This document shows, piece after piece, positions 52,600 through 62,879 of a stretch of DNA of 64,000 nt. The notes under the pieces were generated by a model, which saw only the letters and a list, made by a program, of their open reading frames with translations, ran no database searches and was not told where the DNA came from. The DNA lies in assembly GCA_023053575.1 (NCBI GenBank), contig JAKZAP010000012.1, positions 11,346,230 through 11,410,229 on the forward strand, in the 5' to 3' direction. Within the stretch, counting starts at the first letter, position 1. Each line of letters opens with the position of its first letter. The translations under genes were made by a program, and so were the position numbers. This DNA is from Branchinecta lynchi. Taxonomy: Eukaryota > Arthropoda > Branchiopoda > Anostraca > Branchinectidae.

Positions 52600-53345
52600 A
52601 GACTAGTCTAAGAGAACAGGAGGTGCAAGATTAGAGTTTAGGCTGGCTGCTTCTGATTCCCTGAGACTTTATGCCGCAGCCAAGGAGACACGTGGAAAAG
52701 AAATTTATTTTAAGATGGGAATTCCTTTAAATCAAATCAAATTAATATTCAGCCCGAGGGCAGGTTGTTTACAGGTAGATTAACAAAGAAATATTTTGGT
52801 AAGGTTAGAGTGCTTTGCGGTCCTTACATTTGTCCGATGTGCGGTAAAATGAAAGAATGTATTCTTCATTTAATGGATGAGTGTCAGGAGTTGGAATACC
52901 TGAGGAAGGAGATTTTTGGGGAAATGGTGTAGGGGGGGGGAAAGGCTTAAACACATTTTGAAAAGTAGAACTCTTACAGATATTGGAAATTATATTAAAA
53001 ATTCGGTAAGATTCCTCAAGGCAGCCATAATTCACAGGGAAAGCTTTCTTTTGTAAATGTCGAGGTTGTGGTTTCGTTTTGGGCGTTGTTTTGTTGTTTC
53101 CATGGCCCTTTGTGCTTTTATGAAAATAAATCTTATCTCATCATATAAGGCTTTAATTTTGACGGTTAATCTTGATCTTTTTTTATTGTTCGTATTGGAG
53201 ACAGAATCAATTCGATACAACCATCTTACATATTTATACAATTAATTTAATTGTTTCTCTAATTTCCGTTGCATACCTTCTTTTCTCGTTTTCTATTTAT
53301 TTATTCACAATTCTACCTTATAGAAGTGACAAATAAAATTCAAAG
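52600..53345 (+). pseudogene. LINE C-terminal domain with CCHC knuckle
   Basis: RLAASDSLRLYAAAKETRGK, then in another frame RLFTGRLTKKYFGKVRVLCG, PYICPMCGKMKECILHLMDE CQELEYLRKEIFGEMV. CxxC...H....C with a following L-rich stretch is the zinc knuckle at the C-terminus of many LINE proteins. Frames are broken by stops and a G-run at 52933. The 3' UTR ends GACAAATAAAATTCAAAG at about 53345. Confidence 0.65.
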
Positions 53346-53392
53346 TTGGCCTTTATTACACAGTGACAGGATTATCGATGGTACCGCAACAA

Positions 53393-53712
53393 CCCGATGA
53401 AAAATCTATCTCAAAATAGTACTACGAAGTAGTACGAAAAAGTAGCATGCAGTACTAACGATGCTACTACATGCTTCTACTTCAAGGCTACCGTGTTACT
53501 GCATACATACTGTATGCAGCTGTTAGCAAGACTGGATGCTACTATGGCAAGACAGGATGCTACTGGATACTACTACATAAGATTGGACCAGTCTGAGGCA
53601 CATTAAATGATAGTATTCTTTGCTATTACATAGTATTATGCTATGTTACATGCAATGCAACGTTTTCGTACTACCACCATACTACTACGCAGGCTACAAA
53701 TTTTTCATCGGG
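53393..53712. mobile_element. 320-bp element with 13-bp TIRs and TACTA-rich core
   Basis: The perfect terminal inverted repeats CCCGATGAAAAAT (53393-53405) and ATTTTTCATCGGG (53700-53712) enclose sequence almost wholly built of TAGTA/TACTA/GCATGC words that pair with each other (AGTACTACGAAGTAGTAC; GCATACATACTGTATGC). No ORF. No clear target duplication (AA on both sides at most). Confidence 0.65.
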
Positions 53713-54469
53713 AAGTATCCGGCCCGACGTGTATTGATTTCAGTTCAGGCCCTAGTTGTCCTTTACTTGAATCAACAGTATAACGGAAGTCCGAAAGACA
53801 GCATACACGCAATTCCTAATGCAGTCGTCGGCCAATAGCGAAATTCCTCCGGGTTAGGACGTATTTCTCCGACTAGCGGTCCTCTTGAACGGCTCGTCGG
53901 TAACGGGCAGTTGTTTTGTTGTTGTTTTTTTGTTTGCCGCGTAGTATATTTTCTGTTCTTCCAGTCCAGTATGAATTGGCCAGGTGACTATGCTTCCACT
54001 TACCCTCGGTGACGCCAACGGTCTTATCAATCTTAAATTTTTTAAAGTGATCACGCGTGACCGGCCTATCTATTTAGCGTCACCAACAGTTTCCTCTATC
54101 TTTACGTTTATTTTCTTATTTTTTTTCCGGGGCAGTTGTTTTAGTGGAGCTCGTTTTGGACCCCTCTTGTGGTGTCCGATAGCTTGACAAATAGGGCCGT
54201 TGTTGATGAAGTGACCAACATCCTGCTCACGGCACCAATAACAACGTAGACATCGACGAAGAGTAGCCTACACAAACGCTTTTCGAAAGCCGCCACCACT
54301 GACGAATCGTGCAGCGAAGAGAGTACTCCTTCATTTTCTCTCGCTAATTCGCGTTCTCCCCTTGTATTTTCCAGAACACTGACGCGAGATACCTCTATGT
54401 CTGTCTCTAAGAATACATTTCCCTTGATTCAAAAGTTCATTTTCTTGCCGTAGGACAACTTCTGAATCA
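53713..54469. other. No gene seen
   Basis: Unassigned; open stretches near 53854-54187 overlap on both strands without recognisable motifs. Confidence 0.4.
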
Positions 54470-54570
54470 TCACCACTTAGAAAGGAGCATCCATTAAGCT
54501 CCATTTTCTTTAAGTTTAGGAGAATTTTTAAAGTTTAGCAAGCACAGATGATACCATTTCTCAGTTTCTC
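54470..54570. repeat. Diverged repeat shared with 16185-16285
   Basis: AGAAAGGAGCATCCATTAAG CTCCATTTTCT ... TTTAAAGTTTAGCAAGCACA parallels CGAAAGGAGCAAAGGATAAG CTCCAATTTCT ... TTCAAAGTTTAAGAGGCACA near 16195. An old two-copy dispersed repeat of unknown type. Confidence 0.5.
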
Positions 54571-55018
54571 CTAAGCTGAAAAGTTAGACTATAAACCCGA
54601 CAGACACCATGAGTAAAAATGGCAAGTAATAGTGAACGGCAGCAGTTTCGGAAGATCCTACTTTTTTCTGTAATTCGTTCTGTCTGTTATTCGGGGCCGA
54701 CCAATCTCTACCTATTTTATCAGTCGAAAAACATCTTTGGGACTGCTAAAGAGTGATGATGTGCCGTCAACTTTTCTGGTCACGTCCTCGTTTAAATCGT
54801 CAAGAAGGTGTTTACCTTTTTTTCTGAAATATTTTGCAGGTCTGGCAAGAGAACTGTCGCACATCTTCAGCCCATTTAGGTTTTTGCCCAATCTTCAAGC
54901 TAAATCAAGTGCTTAGGAAGCTTTCCACTCCAAAGCAGAATTATTGTTTGAAAAACCGCAGCTTGGCTGCATAACTTGGTACAGTCCTCCCTCACAGAGA
55001 CGGTCTTTTTGTTGCAAT
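54571..55018. other. No gene seen
   Basis: Unassigned DNA before the GCAGCGCTGC array. Confidence 0.4.
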
Positions 55019-55380
55019 AGCGCTGCCGCATCGCTGCTGCAGCACTTCTTTGCTTTTGCACAATATGCGTTTTGGGATTCACTTTCTTCCTGCTTGAAGC
55101 GGCAGCGCTGCAGCATCTTGCAGGGAAGCACGGACTTGGTCGGTGAGCAAGTCTGCGATTCTCGGGAAGCGCTGCCGTCTCTCACTTTCTTCTTGGTTGA
55201 AGCGGCAGCGCTGCAGCAGCACTTCTTTGCTTTTACACAATATGCGTTTTTGGATTCACTTTCTTCCTGCTTGAAGCGGCAGCGCTGCAGCATCTTGCAG
55301 GGAAGCACGGACTTGGTCGGTGAGCAAGTCCGCGATTCTCGAGAAGCGCTGCCGTCTTCCTTGGAAGCGCTGCAGTGCAA
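55019..55380. repeat. Two-copy 177-bp repeat rich in GCAGCGCTGC, open on both strands
   Basis: CAGCACTTCTTTGCTTTT starts at 55040 and 55217; each unit carries GCGGCAGCGCTGCAGCATCT, TGCAGGGAAGCACGGACTTG and GGTCGGTGAGCAAGTC. Because 177 is 59 codons, long frames stay open across both units: minus 54913-55380 (155 residues, with CSPTKSVLPCKMLQRC and a CxKAKKCC end in each 59-residue unit) and plus 54944-55483 (179 residues). Neither has a recognised domain or signal peptide. Dense palindromes argue for a non-coding repeat; a Cys-rich repeat protein cannot be excluded. Confidence 0.7.
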
Positions 55381-55734
55381 AAATGGATGTAGACAGAATG
55401 AGTCCGGAATCGGCCGACAAGTGGACCTGCAGCATGCAACAAAAACGAGGCTCTGGCAGCTTCACTCCACTTCTCGCATATAGGATGTGGGTCTTTCAAA
55501 GCGAAAACATTTTTTTTTGGTCCAAGACAAGAATTCTGTTGCGAAAGGCAGTATCATATCCATCAATCCGACCTGACCGCCAAGTTTCCCGTGAAAACCA
55601 AACAGGCTAGACCGGGATCAACTAAAATCCGGAAAAAGGAAATCAATCAATTATTTCCAAATATCTCTTAAAAGTGATAACAAAGGATTGTCAAAAAAAT
55701 AATAACGGCGCATGTTAATGATATTTAATATTTT
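55381..55734. other. No gene seen
   Basis: Unassigned DNA following the array. Confidence 0.4.
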
Positions 55735-56060
55735 TTTCTGGTTCAAGATACACCAAATCTGAACTCGTCATGGCAATAAGAGCCGAAAAGAGCTTAATTT
55801 GCGTCGACTTAGGATCTACAACTTTGGATATGTTGTATTTTTTTGTAAATATTGAGCATTGAAAAGCATTTTGATTCGTACTTTACTTTTCTTAATAATT
55901 TTTTTGTTTTAATAAAAAAAAATCCTAAATATATATATAAAATCCCTCATATATTTGTGGTTACGAAACTTCTTTCGGGCATATTAGACACCCAATTTGA
56001 TTCCATTTTCGGTCTCAGTTCGCAGTCAACTTGGACTGAAAGAATACCGAATTTATCCTA
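55735..56060. repeat. Dispersed repeat shared with 61140-61545
   Basis: GACTTTACTTTTCTTAATAATTTT-type sequence, GAAACTTCTTTC, TTTGATTCCATTTTCGGTCT C, and the TACACCAAATCTGA / GAGCTTAATTTGCG blocks recur at 61155-61275 and 61385-61520. The order is circularly permuted between the two sites, as expected for pieces of a tandem array. Type unknown. Confidence 0.6.
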
Positions 56061-57825
56061 AAGTACGGGTGGAGACTATTTGCAATATAAATTTTTGGGG
56101 GAAAAAGAATTTGGGAAGCTTCAGTACGGTAAATTTTGCAGATTTTTTTGTTGTTGTCAAGGTGAGTAAAGAAGAAAGGGTTGCTTCTTGGATTATACTG
56201 TCAGCATTTTATTTATGAGATTTTTTTGAAATTTATTTATTGGAATCTTTGGATTAACTTTGAATTATGAATTTTTGATTATTTTTTGGTTCAGCTAGGC
56301 TTCTAATGCTAATAAATATCTATCCATCTATAAATAGTCAGTGTTGTTTCGTCCTGGTCAAGCGTTTTACTACCTATATGTTAAATATTTGTGTCTGCTC
56401 TTTCGAGAGTTTAATCGCACAAGTTAAGAAACAAAGGAGTCCCAAAATCCGTCAAATATGGCCTCGCATTTGGGCCATCACTAACGAATCTCACCTATGC
56501 ATCCCGTGCATATAAAGCTTGAACAGAGCTTGAACGTTATTTGTTCAAGGGAATGAATGAATGTATTACGTTACTCAGCCATACGGCATTTTACAACTAA
56601 AATACGGGACCCTAAAATACGAAAAAAATTGGGCAAGTGAAAAGAGAGTTTTCGGAAACTTTCGTGAGACCTAAATACCGTACGCTAAAGTTGTAGCTCA
56701 CGTTAAAGTGATGATGCTGATGACAAATAAGGGGAAAATTAAGCGTTCGAAAAAGTTGACTCTGAGCGAAAAACGCTATTTTTAGCGTCACATACTTGGA
56801 CTGTTAAGCGTGAAATTTGAAAAAAAGCCACACAGTAGAGTTTTTTTGGATTGGATCGGGAAGAATGAAGTAAGTAAAGTGTACACACTGCACAAGGGTG
56901 TTTCTTTTCCATGGAATTGGCTGCTGCTCTTCTTGACATGTTGGCGTTCCGAAAACTGAAGTTTACGGTACGTACCACCAGATGTCAGCTGAGGTGCTAA
57001 CGTGAGCAACAAGCCTATTTCCGAAAACTCTTTAATACATGGATTTTATGGACGTTATTTGAATAGTCCTCCGAATACAAAATGTAGTTAAGCTTCTCTG
57101 ATTCACTTATACAACGTTACATTTTAACTTTCTTCTTATGAGCCAAATTGACTAAATAAATAAACATTTTACTTAAAGCACAACTCTTACTCGAAATGAT
57201 ATTTTCCCCATGAAAGGGATCAGTGAAAATGTATTCCTGAAATACCATTACTTTCCATCCAAAATTAGCGGTTTTCTTATTAGAGCTTGTCGACTCTATC
57301 CAGCCCTCCTGCTCTCCGACGCGGCGGCTGGGCGCAAAACGTTTGAAAACTGAACACGCCGTGGTTAAAAAGTTGGAAAAACTAAGCAAATAAAAGAAGA
57401 CAAAAACAGAAGTCTTATATCCTTATATGTGAAAGAGTCGTCAGCGGACATTGAAGATTCTGGCAAACTTTGCGTTGTGTGACGGGCAAAACTCGGCACA
57501 TCCGAAAAAACGCTAAAAGTTCGTAGGCACAAAACGAAACAATGGAGAAAGGTGGGGATTTTAGAAGCTTATAATTCCACAAGGGAGCTCGCCATATTAT
57601 AAAAGCCAGAATAAGCAAGAGGGGTCCTTTAACAGCATTTGTTAAAGGGGGAAATTGTTTTGACATAAAGTAGCGGAGAAACAATTACGAATTGGCAGGG
57701 ATGATTATTCCGGAAGGTTTTGGCGAAATATGAAGCTTCTATCCGCCATGTCAGGATACTATACAAAGGAAAGGCAGGGTGGAGCTTAAAAATACAACGA
57801 GGAACACCTTCATGATCGAAAAACA
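56061..57825. other. No gene supported
   Basis: AT-rich DNA with several short, overlapping open stretches (56306-56515, 56739-57012, 57117-57389, 57415-57826) and no recognisable motif. The minus-strand frame 57629-57826 lies next to the ORF below and could belong to the same locus. Confidence 0.35.
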
Positions 57826-58265
57826 TCAGATTACGGACCCTAGTATCGCCGTGTATCGGGTAATTTCAAATTTCCAGGGGAAATTGAACCACCCCTGGCT
57901 TAAAGGACACCTGAATGAAGAGTACCAAGTATCACCCCTATCTGTATGACTTTCATTAACATTGCCTGCAGAAAACCCAACCCAGATACGAAATAGTGTT
58001 TCCAAGCTATGATTTTTGCTCCATTTTGCATCTGTCCTTATTTCAGTACCGAACAATTTTAGAAATGAACAAATGTCTCCAATCAACCCTTCTTCTGGAA
58101 TATTTTTTAACCAGTTAAGCCCAAACGTATATCTAGAAGAAATTCCAATAGGGTCCAGCCAGCGCTGCACAAGATTTGAATGAATTGCGCTTTTTGTCTT
58201 AGAGTCTGCATGTGGAAACCTCCAGAAACGAACATCGGTATTTTGAAAACGTCACGCGCAGGAGA
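57826..58265 (-). CDS. Unrecognised protein-like ORF, possible exon
   Basis: A minus-strand frame stays open from about 58250 to a stop at 57826, ~140 codons. It has no ATG before the internal GTG at 58170, so it is more exon-like than a full gene. It reads FQNTDVRFWRFPHADSKTKS, then QRWLDPIGISSRYTFGLNWL, IPEEGLIGDICSFLKLFGTE and SLETLFRIWVGFSAG: mixed, aromatic-rich and unlike translated repeat. I recognise no domain. A TTTACAG acceptor-like site lies upstream (complement near 58290), and CTGCAGGCAATG lies inside. It could be a host exon or a piece of a DNA-transposon gene. Confidence 0.35.
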
Positions 58266-58399
58266 AGAATGCTCTCCGTGGCCATGCCTGTAAATGCATT
58301 CTCCATGGTGTGTTCAAGTATGGTTTCGTTGTTCACGCATCCTTTAAACACTTTTATAGTTCGTGATTGCGTAATTGTTATGTAAAACGTCATGTGTCT
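58266..58399. other. No gene seen
   Basis: Short open stretch on the minus strand without recognisable motif. Confidence 0.3.
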
Positions 58400-58506
58400 G
58401 TATCTTTGTGCCTTAAATTTCTCTTCTTTTTCTTTTTCTTTACCTTCTTCTTTACTCCGTTTTGTTCTTAAGTGAAAAATACGGGAGATAAATACTTTAC
58501 TTACTT
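58400..58506 (+). repeat. LINE 3' end relic with (TTAC)n tail
   Basis: CTTTACTCCGTTTTGTTC ... GGGAGATAAATACTTTACTT ACTTAC resembles the TTTACTCCGC...GGGTTATAAATAAATTAC TTAC end of the LINE at 41528. Confidence 0.5.
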
Positions 58507-59142
58507 ACTAAATGTTCGTAAGCCTTGAATTTTAGTTCGATACAGTCTGCCATTCCAGGTTTTCGTATACTTCGCCTCCAAAAAAACAACAAAAAAATCA
58601 GACATCAGCCGCTAGAAATACCCCCAGCTACCTCTTCAGAGAGATCAAAGTCCTTTGTATCGTACTTTGTGAAAAATTACAATTCGACTACTTGATTGAT
58701 TGACTTATAATTTTATATAGATATAATGAGCTTGATTCGTAAGTCTATTGATTTGCAAGTGTATTAAACCTTGTTTTTATATTTGTAAAGATAGTTTAGC
58801 CAGCATTTATTATCCATCAAAATGATATGAAAGATTGTTAGAAAAACAAAATATATACCTGAGCTGGTCATTAACATCAGAACCTTCTTGAAGACCGAAA
58901 AACGCATTCTTAGAAGAAGACCCTAAGTAAGACAATGCAATTGGATAGAAAATTAAGTCTGATTAATCAAAGTAATAATAAATTTTTTCTTCGCCATCTA
59001 CCCTGAGACCTGTCTACCCTTCACTGAAGTGTATTCGATATTTCTGCCATACCGGAATCTACTAAGCTTATGCGAGCAACGTATTCCCATGATTAATCAA
59101 CTGCCTATGACATAATTTTTTTTTAACAAATTTGTTTACGCA
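58507..59142. other. No gene seen
   Basis: Unassigned AT-rich DNA; the gene relic below may begin within it. Confidence 0.4.
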
Positions 59143-60535
59143 TTGCGAACCACAAATCAGATGATTCAATATCCCGCGATCCGAAATTGGTCTTGGAGAA
59201 TTTCAACAAGTCATCGACTCTTTACTCAAGTCTTGACGTCCTCTGGCCTTCCTTCTGATACCCAAGCCCGGTGGAATGGAACACAGCAATGGTCGGGAAT
59301 CACCCGGGGAGATAGTTTACTCTTTTCCTCTCACTGTTTGATCTTTCAGCTATTACCTTAAATTACCTTAAATTGCACTTGCAACAATAAGGATATTGTA
59401 TCCCGATGAGTAGCTTGCGGATGACGATTGTGCTATGACCTGGTTGCTGCTTCCGGGGCGCGCCAGTCCTTTTTCCAGGGCTGCCCGCACCAGTCCTCGT
59501 CGAGTCGCTTTTTGAAACCTTCGGGGTTTCGCTGGTGACAGGTGGTTCGGACAAGCTGTTCCATAGAGGAACAGCTCGGTTACTGAAGAAGTGCTGGCGA
59601 ACACGAGAGGTTTTGGACCTTCTGGGCAGTTTTCGGGAGTTGCCCCCTAGTCCGTGAGTGGTTGTCGGGGGCGAAGAGGGAGGGGAGACAATTAGAGTTG
59701 AGGATTCTGTAGACTAGTAGCATGTCCCCTCTCTTCCGCCGGTAAGTAAGTGTCGGGAGTATCTGCAGTCGTTGTTCATACGGTAGTGCTCTAAGGCCTT
59801 GGATGGATTTTGTCGCTCGCCTCTGGACGCCTTCGATTAGTTTCTTATCTTGTTTGTAATAGGGTGAGGCGAGGGCGTTGCCACTCTCCAGCTTGGGCCT
59901 GACCAAAGCTTTATAGAGCTTCAGCATGACAGTTGGTTTGCGGGATGCGACTGATCGTTTTGACGACACATGTATTTACTCGGTTATGCTTTTTGCCCCA
60001 GACCAGGCGAGCCGACATGTATTTACTATGTAACTTTTGACCAACCCATGTGGTGGAAAGTCACGAAAATGGTTGAAGCAGCTTCACCAGGAAGTGGGCT
60101 TTCACAGTTCGTCATGAAACTTGGAGGATTCCGTACCACGATGAGCTTATTCGGAGCATTGGGCTACATCCTGGAGGAGTCAGGACTTGGAGATGTCACG
60201 ACTCGGAGTCAGGACTCGGAGATGGAGTCAGGACTCGGAGATGTACCTCACCTCTCAGCGGAAAAGCGATCGCCGGAACCATTGGTCATGTACTGATTGA
60301 CGCTGCGCTACACGCTATTCTGCTTTCCAAGACTACAATCTGAAGAAATCACGAAGCTGATTTCCCTGATGCTGTAATCATTCCTTAGAAAAAATACAGG
60401 AATTGATCGAGACTGCTCCAGTATCGGATGTCAAAGCCGGGTGATTCCAGTATTTGGAGATGATTCGGTACTGCGAAACTTCATAAAAAGTGAGTGATCT
60501 GGGTCATTGGAAGTCAAGACTTCTGGTGAAGACGC
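59143..60535 (+). pseudogene. Relic of a TFDQPxWW-family gene, split by a LINE
   Basis: Before the LINE (to 59372) a frame reads SLDVLWPSF, a stop, then PVEWNTAMVGNHPGR and LFLSLFDLSA. After it (from 59966): TCIYSVMLFAPDQASRHVFT, then with a frame shift TFDQPMWWKVTKMVEAASPG, SGLSQFVMKLGGFRTTMSLF, GALGYILEESGL, again shifted SPLSGKAIAGTIGHVLIDAA LHAILLSKT, and near 60455 QYLEMIRY. From memory this motif order (DVLW...WN...HPG...TCIYS...TFDQPLWWKA...LGGFHTEMSFLG...LSGKA) occurs in a large, poorly described protein family, multicopy in fish, cnidarians and crustaceans; its function is unknown to me. Frameshifts, stops and a short duplication (GTCAGGACTCGGAGATG, 60180-60240) make this copy dead. 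Confidence 0.65.
59375..59965 (-). pseudogene. LINE RT C-terminus, minus strand, inserted in the relic
   Basis: Frame 59965-59580: TVMLKLYKALVRPKLESGNA, SPYYKQDKKLIEGVQRRATK, RALPYEQRLQILPTLTYRRK, RGDMLLVYRILN, then RVRQHFFSNRAVPLWNSLSE and, after a shift, FKKRLDEDWCGQPWKKDWRA. This is the classic CR1/Jockey-type C-terminus. It is 5'-truncated at about 59965, and its 3' side ends in TAATTTAAGGTAATTTAAGG (minus). Only one or two frame breaks are present, so it is younger than most LINE relics here. No clear target duplication. Confidence 0.85.
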
Positions 60536-61139
60536 CCTGCTAATGATCTATGGTACGTCGAAAGGAGGAGACCTGAATAAGCTCTTCGATAAAAAGTGAC
60601 AACGACAAGGTCATTTGTTCACCCAGAAAAGTCACCACCAATGGTTGGTATAGCAAAATAGCACAGCTATACCAAGTTTTTGTGTGTGTGTGTGTTTTTT
60701 TTTGTGTTTTTTTTTTTATCAAGTTTAGGTATGAACCGGGGAGCTTGATCCTCAACTGAAAATAGAGGAAATGGGGATGGAAGAATCAAGATGGCTTCTT
60801 GTACCCTTTAGCAAATTACCTTCTACAAGCTCCGCGCATGCTCTTATCGGGTCGACTGCAGTAGTGTAAATTCAGAGAGATGTAGCCGCCTTAAAAAACG
60901 ATTTAGTTTTTACTCCAGCATGCAGAACCTGCAAGGGGTATAATGTGTTATAACCCTACAAAATTAACAACTACTATGATGCAGAAAACCCTAAAGCTTA
61001 GTCGGTAGCCTAATCTATTCCAAAGGACGAAGCTGTGAAAACCTAGTCAACACTAGTTGCAATTTGTGTATCTCTTTTGAAAACGATTTATAAGGTGTAC
61101 GAAGGGTGTTCGTCAAGATATCGGACATTGAAATTGAAA
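60536..61139. other. No gene seen
   Basis: It has a (GT)n run at about 60681-60693 and poly-T. The first ~300 bp could still be decayed parts of the gene relic, but no motif can be read. Confidence 0.35.
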
Positions 61140-61545
61140 ACCAGTTTAGTTCGTAATTGACTTTTCTTAATAATTTTCGTGTTTTAGCAAAATTGGTAGA
61201 TTATGTTGATGATTATGAAACTTCTTTCTCGTACACCAGAAACGCAGTTTGATTCCATTTTCGGTCTCAACTGTGGATTCTGTGTCAGGATCTCACTTTC
61301 GTTCACGAAAATCGGACCAGTATGAAAATTTGTACTTTTTTGCAAAATAGGTTGTAAAAATGAAATTAACTTTTTTTCTGGTGCTTTATACGCCAAATCC
61401 GAGAATTGTAGAATCGTACTACAGTTCAAGAATAACGGACAACCACGAACATTTTATATTTTTGGTAAAAAAAATGGTATTAAAAGCCAAAAAAGGCTTA
61501 TTTTGCGTTGAACCAGGATATGCAACTTTCGATATGCTGTTCAGC
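61140..61545. repeat. Dispersed repeat shared with 55735-56060
   Basis: Second copy of the AATAATTTTCGTGTTTTAGC, GATTCCATTTTCGGTCTCAA, TACGCCAAATCCGAGAATTG and AAAGGCTTATTTTGCGTTGA blocks. Function and type unknown. Confidence 0.6.
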
Positions 61546-62879
61546 TTTTTTTTCTGTAGATGGTGTAAGATCATTTCTGTTGCAATTTGTTACGGGTCAA
61601 ACTTCCATTTGCCTGTACATGGCATACCAATAGGGACCAACATTTGACCTCACCAACCCTCACTGCAAGTTTGAGAGTTGACGATCCCTCACCTGTATGT
61701 TGCCCTTGCGAGTGTCCACTACGGTACCACGTAATCTGAAACATGCGTGACAAGAATCGCATGAGGATGCAACGAGTAAACAAAAAATAAACCGACCATA
61801 AACGCAATCATTGACGAGCTTGTGACGTCCAGACGGTCGGAGCCACAAGCTCGTTGATTATCGTATTAATCATTGAGAAAAAAGTGTCCAAATCGGTCGT
61901 GTCCGTGATTAACGCTTCCACGCAAACTAGCATTCATTTGACAAATCGAAAATCAACGGCGCCATTTCCGACGTTTAATATGTAGCGAAACCTGTAATAA
62001 TAATTTTATTCGGATAAAAATGTCTGAGACCATGGCAATGATGGTAAAATAATACAAATCTCTTAAACGAAAATAATCAACTGAACTATAGAACTGAAGA
62101 ACACTTTGTCCCATATAAGGAAAAAATAATGTTTAAATGGACCAGTTGCATGATCAAGTGTGTTGAAGATGAATGCATTTTCGAGAAGTTGACAAAAACT
62201 GGCTTGAGTTCCGAGTGAAAGCTTCTTCGCTTTCCCAGGATCGTACATGTAGACTCAATAATTGTAGAAAAATCACATAATCGTACAAATACACAACACA
62301 TTTTAAACACGCATATTTCAATATTCTTTATTTTGTTTCTACTTGCTGATCGTATTATTTCTCGTAATCCGCATTTTTCATCTTCCTTGGGGCAAAGTCC
62401 GATAGATCTCCTGATCCAGCCTCCAGTAATATCTCTGGGAAAAGTTCCGGAAGATTCCTTGAGCAAGATTTTGGTAAATTCCCTGGCAAAATTTCGGTAG
62501 AATCCCAAAAATCATTAATCTCAGGTGAATTTGACAAATTTCAGATGGCGCGGCTTCACCGCACCAGTCAAATTTTTACCGGAATTTTGCTTCCTTAGAC
62601 CGTCTGTGGGGGTGGGGTGGGGGGGCGGCACACCCACCCGGTTCAGGGGAAATTGGGCCCAGATTGCTCAGTGAGTATTTTTCATAACTTTACCAGAGCT
62701 GGACATAGGACAATGAAACTTCTAGGGCTGGGAAATTACTTTTAAGGTTGCACCTCCCTCGCCCACCCCGGTCATGGGCAACTAGGCATAGACTGCATAA
62801 GAGTAAAGTTCATGACCCTTGACAGGAACCTAAAGGTACCAAGTCGAAACTTGGTAGGCTTGTCAGTATTGGGGTCTAT
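61546..62879. other. Unassigned; one strong hairpin
   Basis: GACGAGCTTGTG (61812-61825 region) and CACAAGCTCGTTG (61843-61856) form a 13-bp hairpin within 55 bp. The stretch 62600-62870 has G/C runs and AGGACAATGAAACTTCTAGG, CGAAACTTGGTAGGCTTGTC, which look like a very diverged family B unit. No gene. Confidence 0.45.

Noticed and set aside
54944..55483. Plus-strand 179-residue protein gene
   Set aside because: It overlaps an equally open minus frame across a tandem repeat and has no recognised domain.
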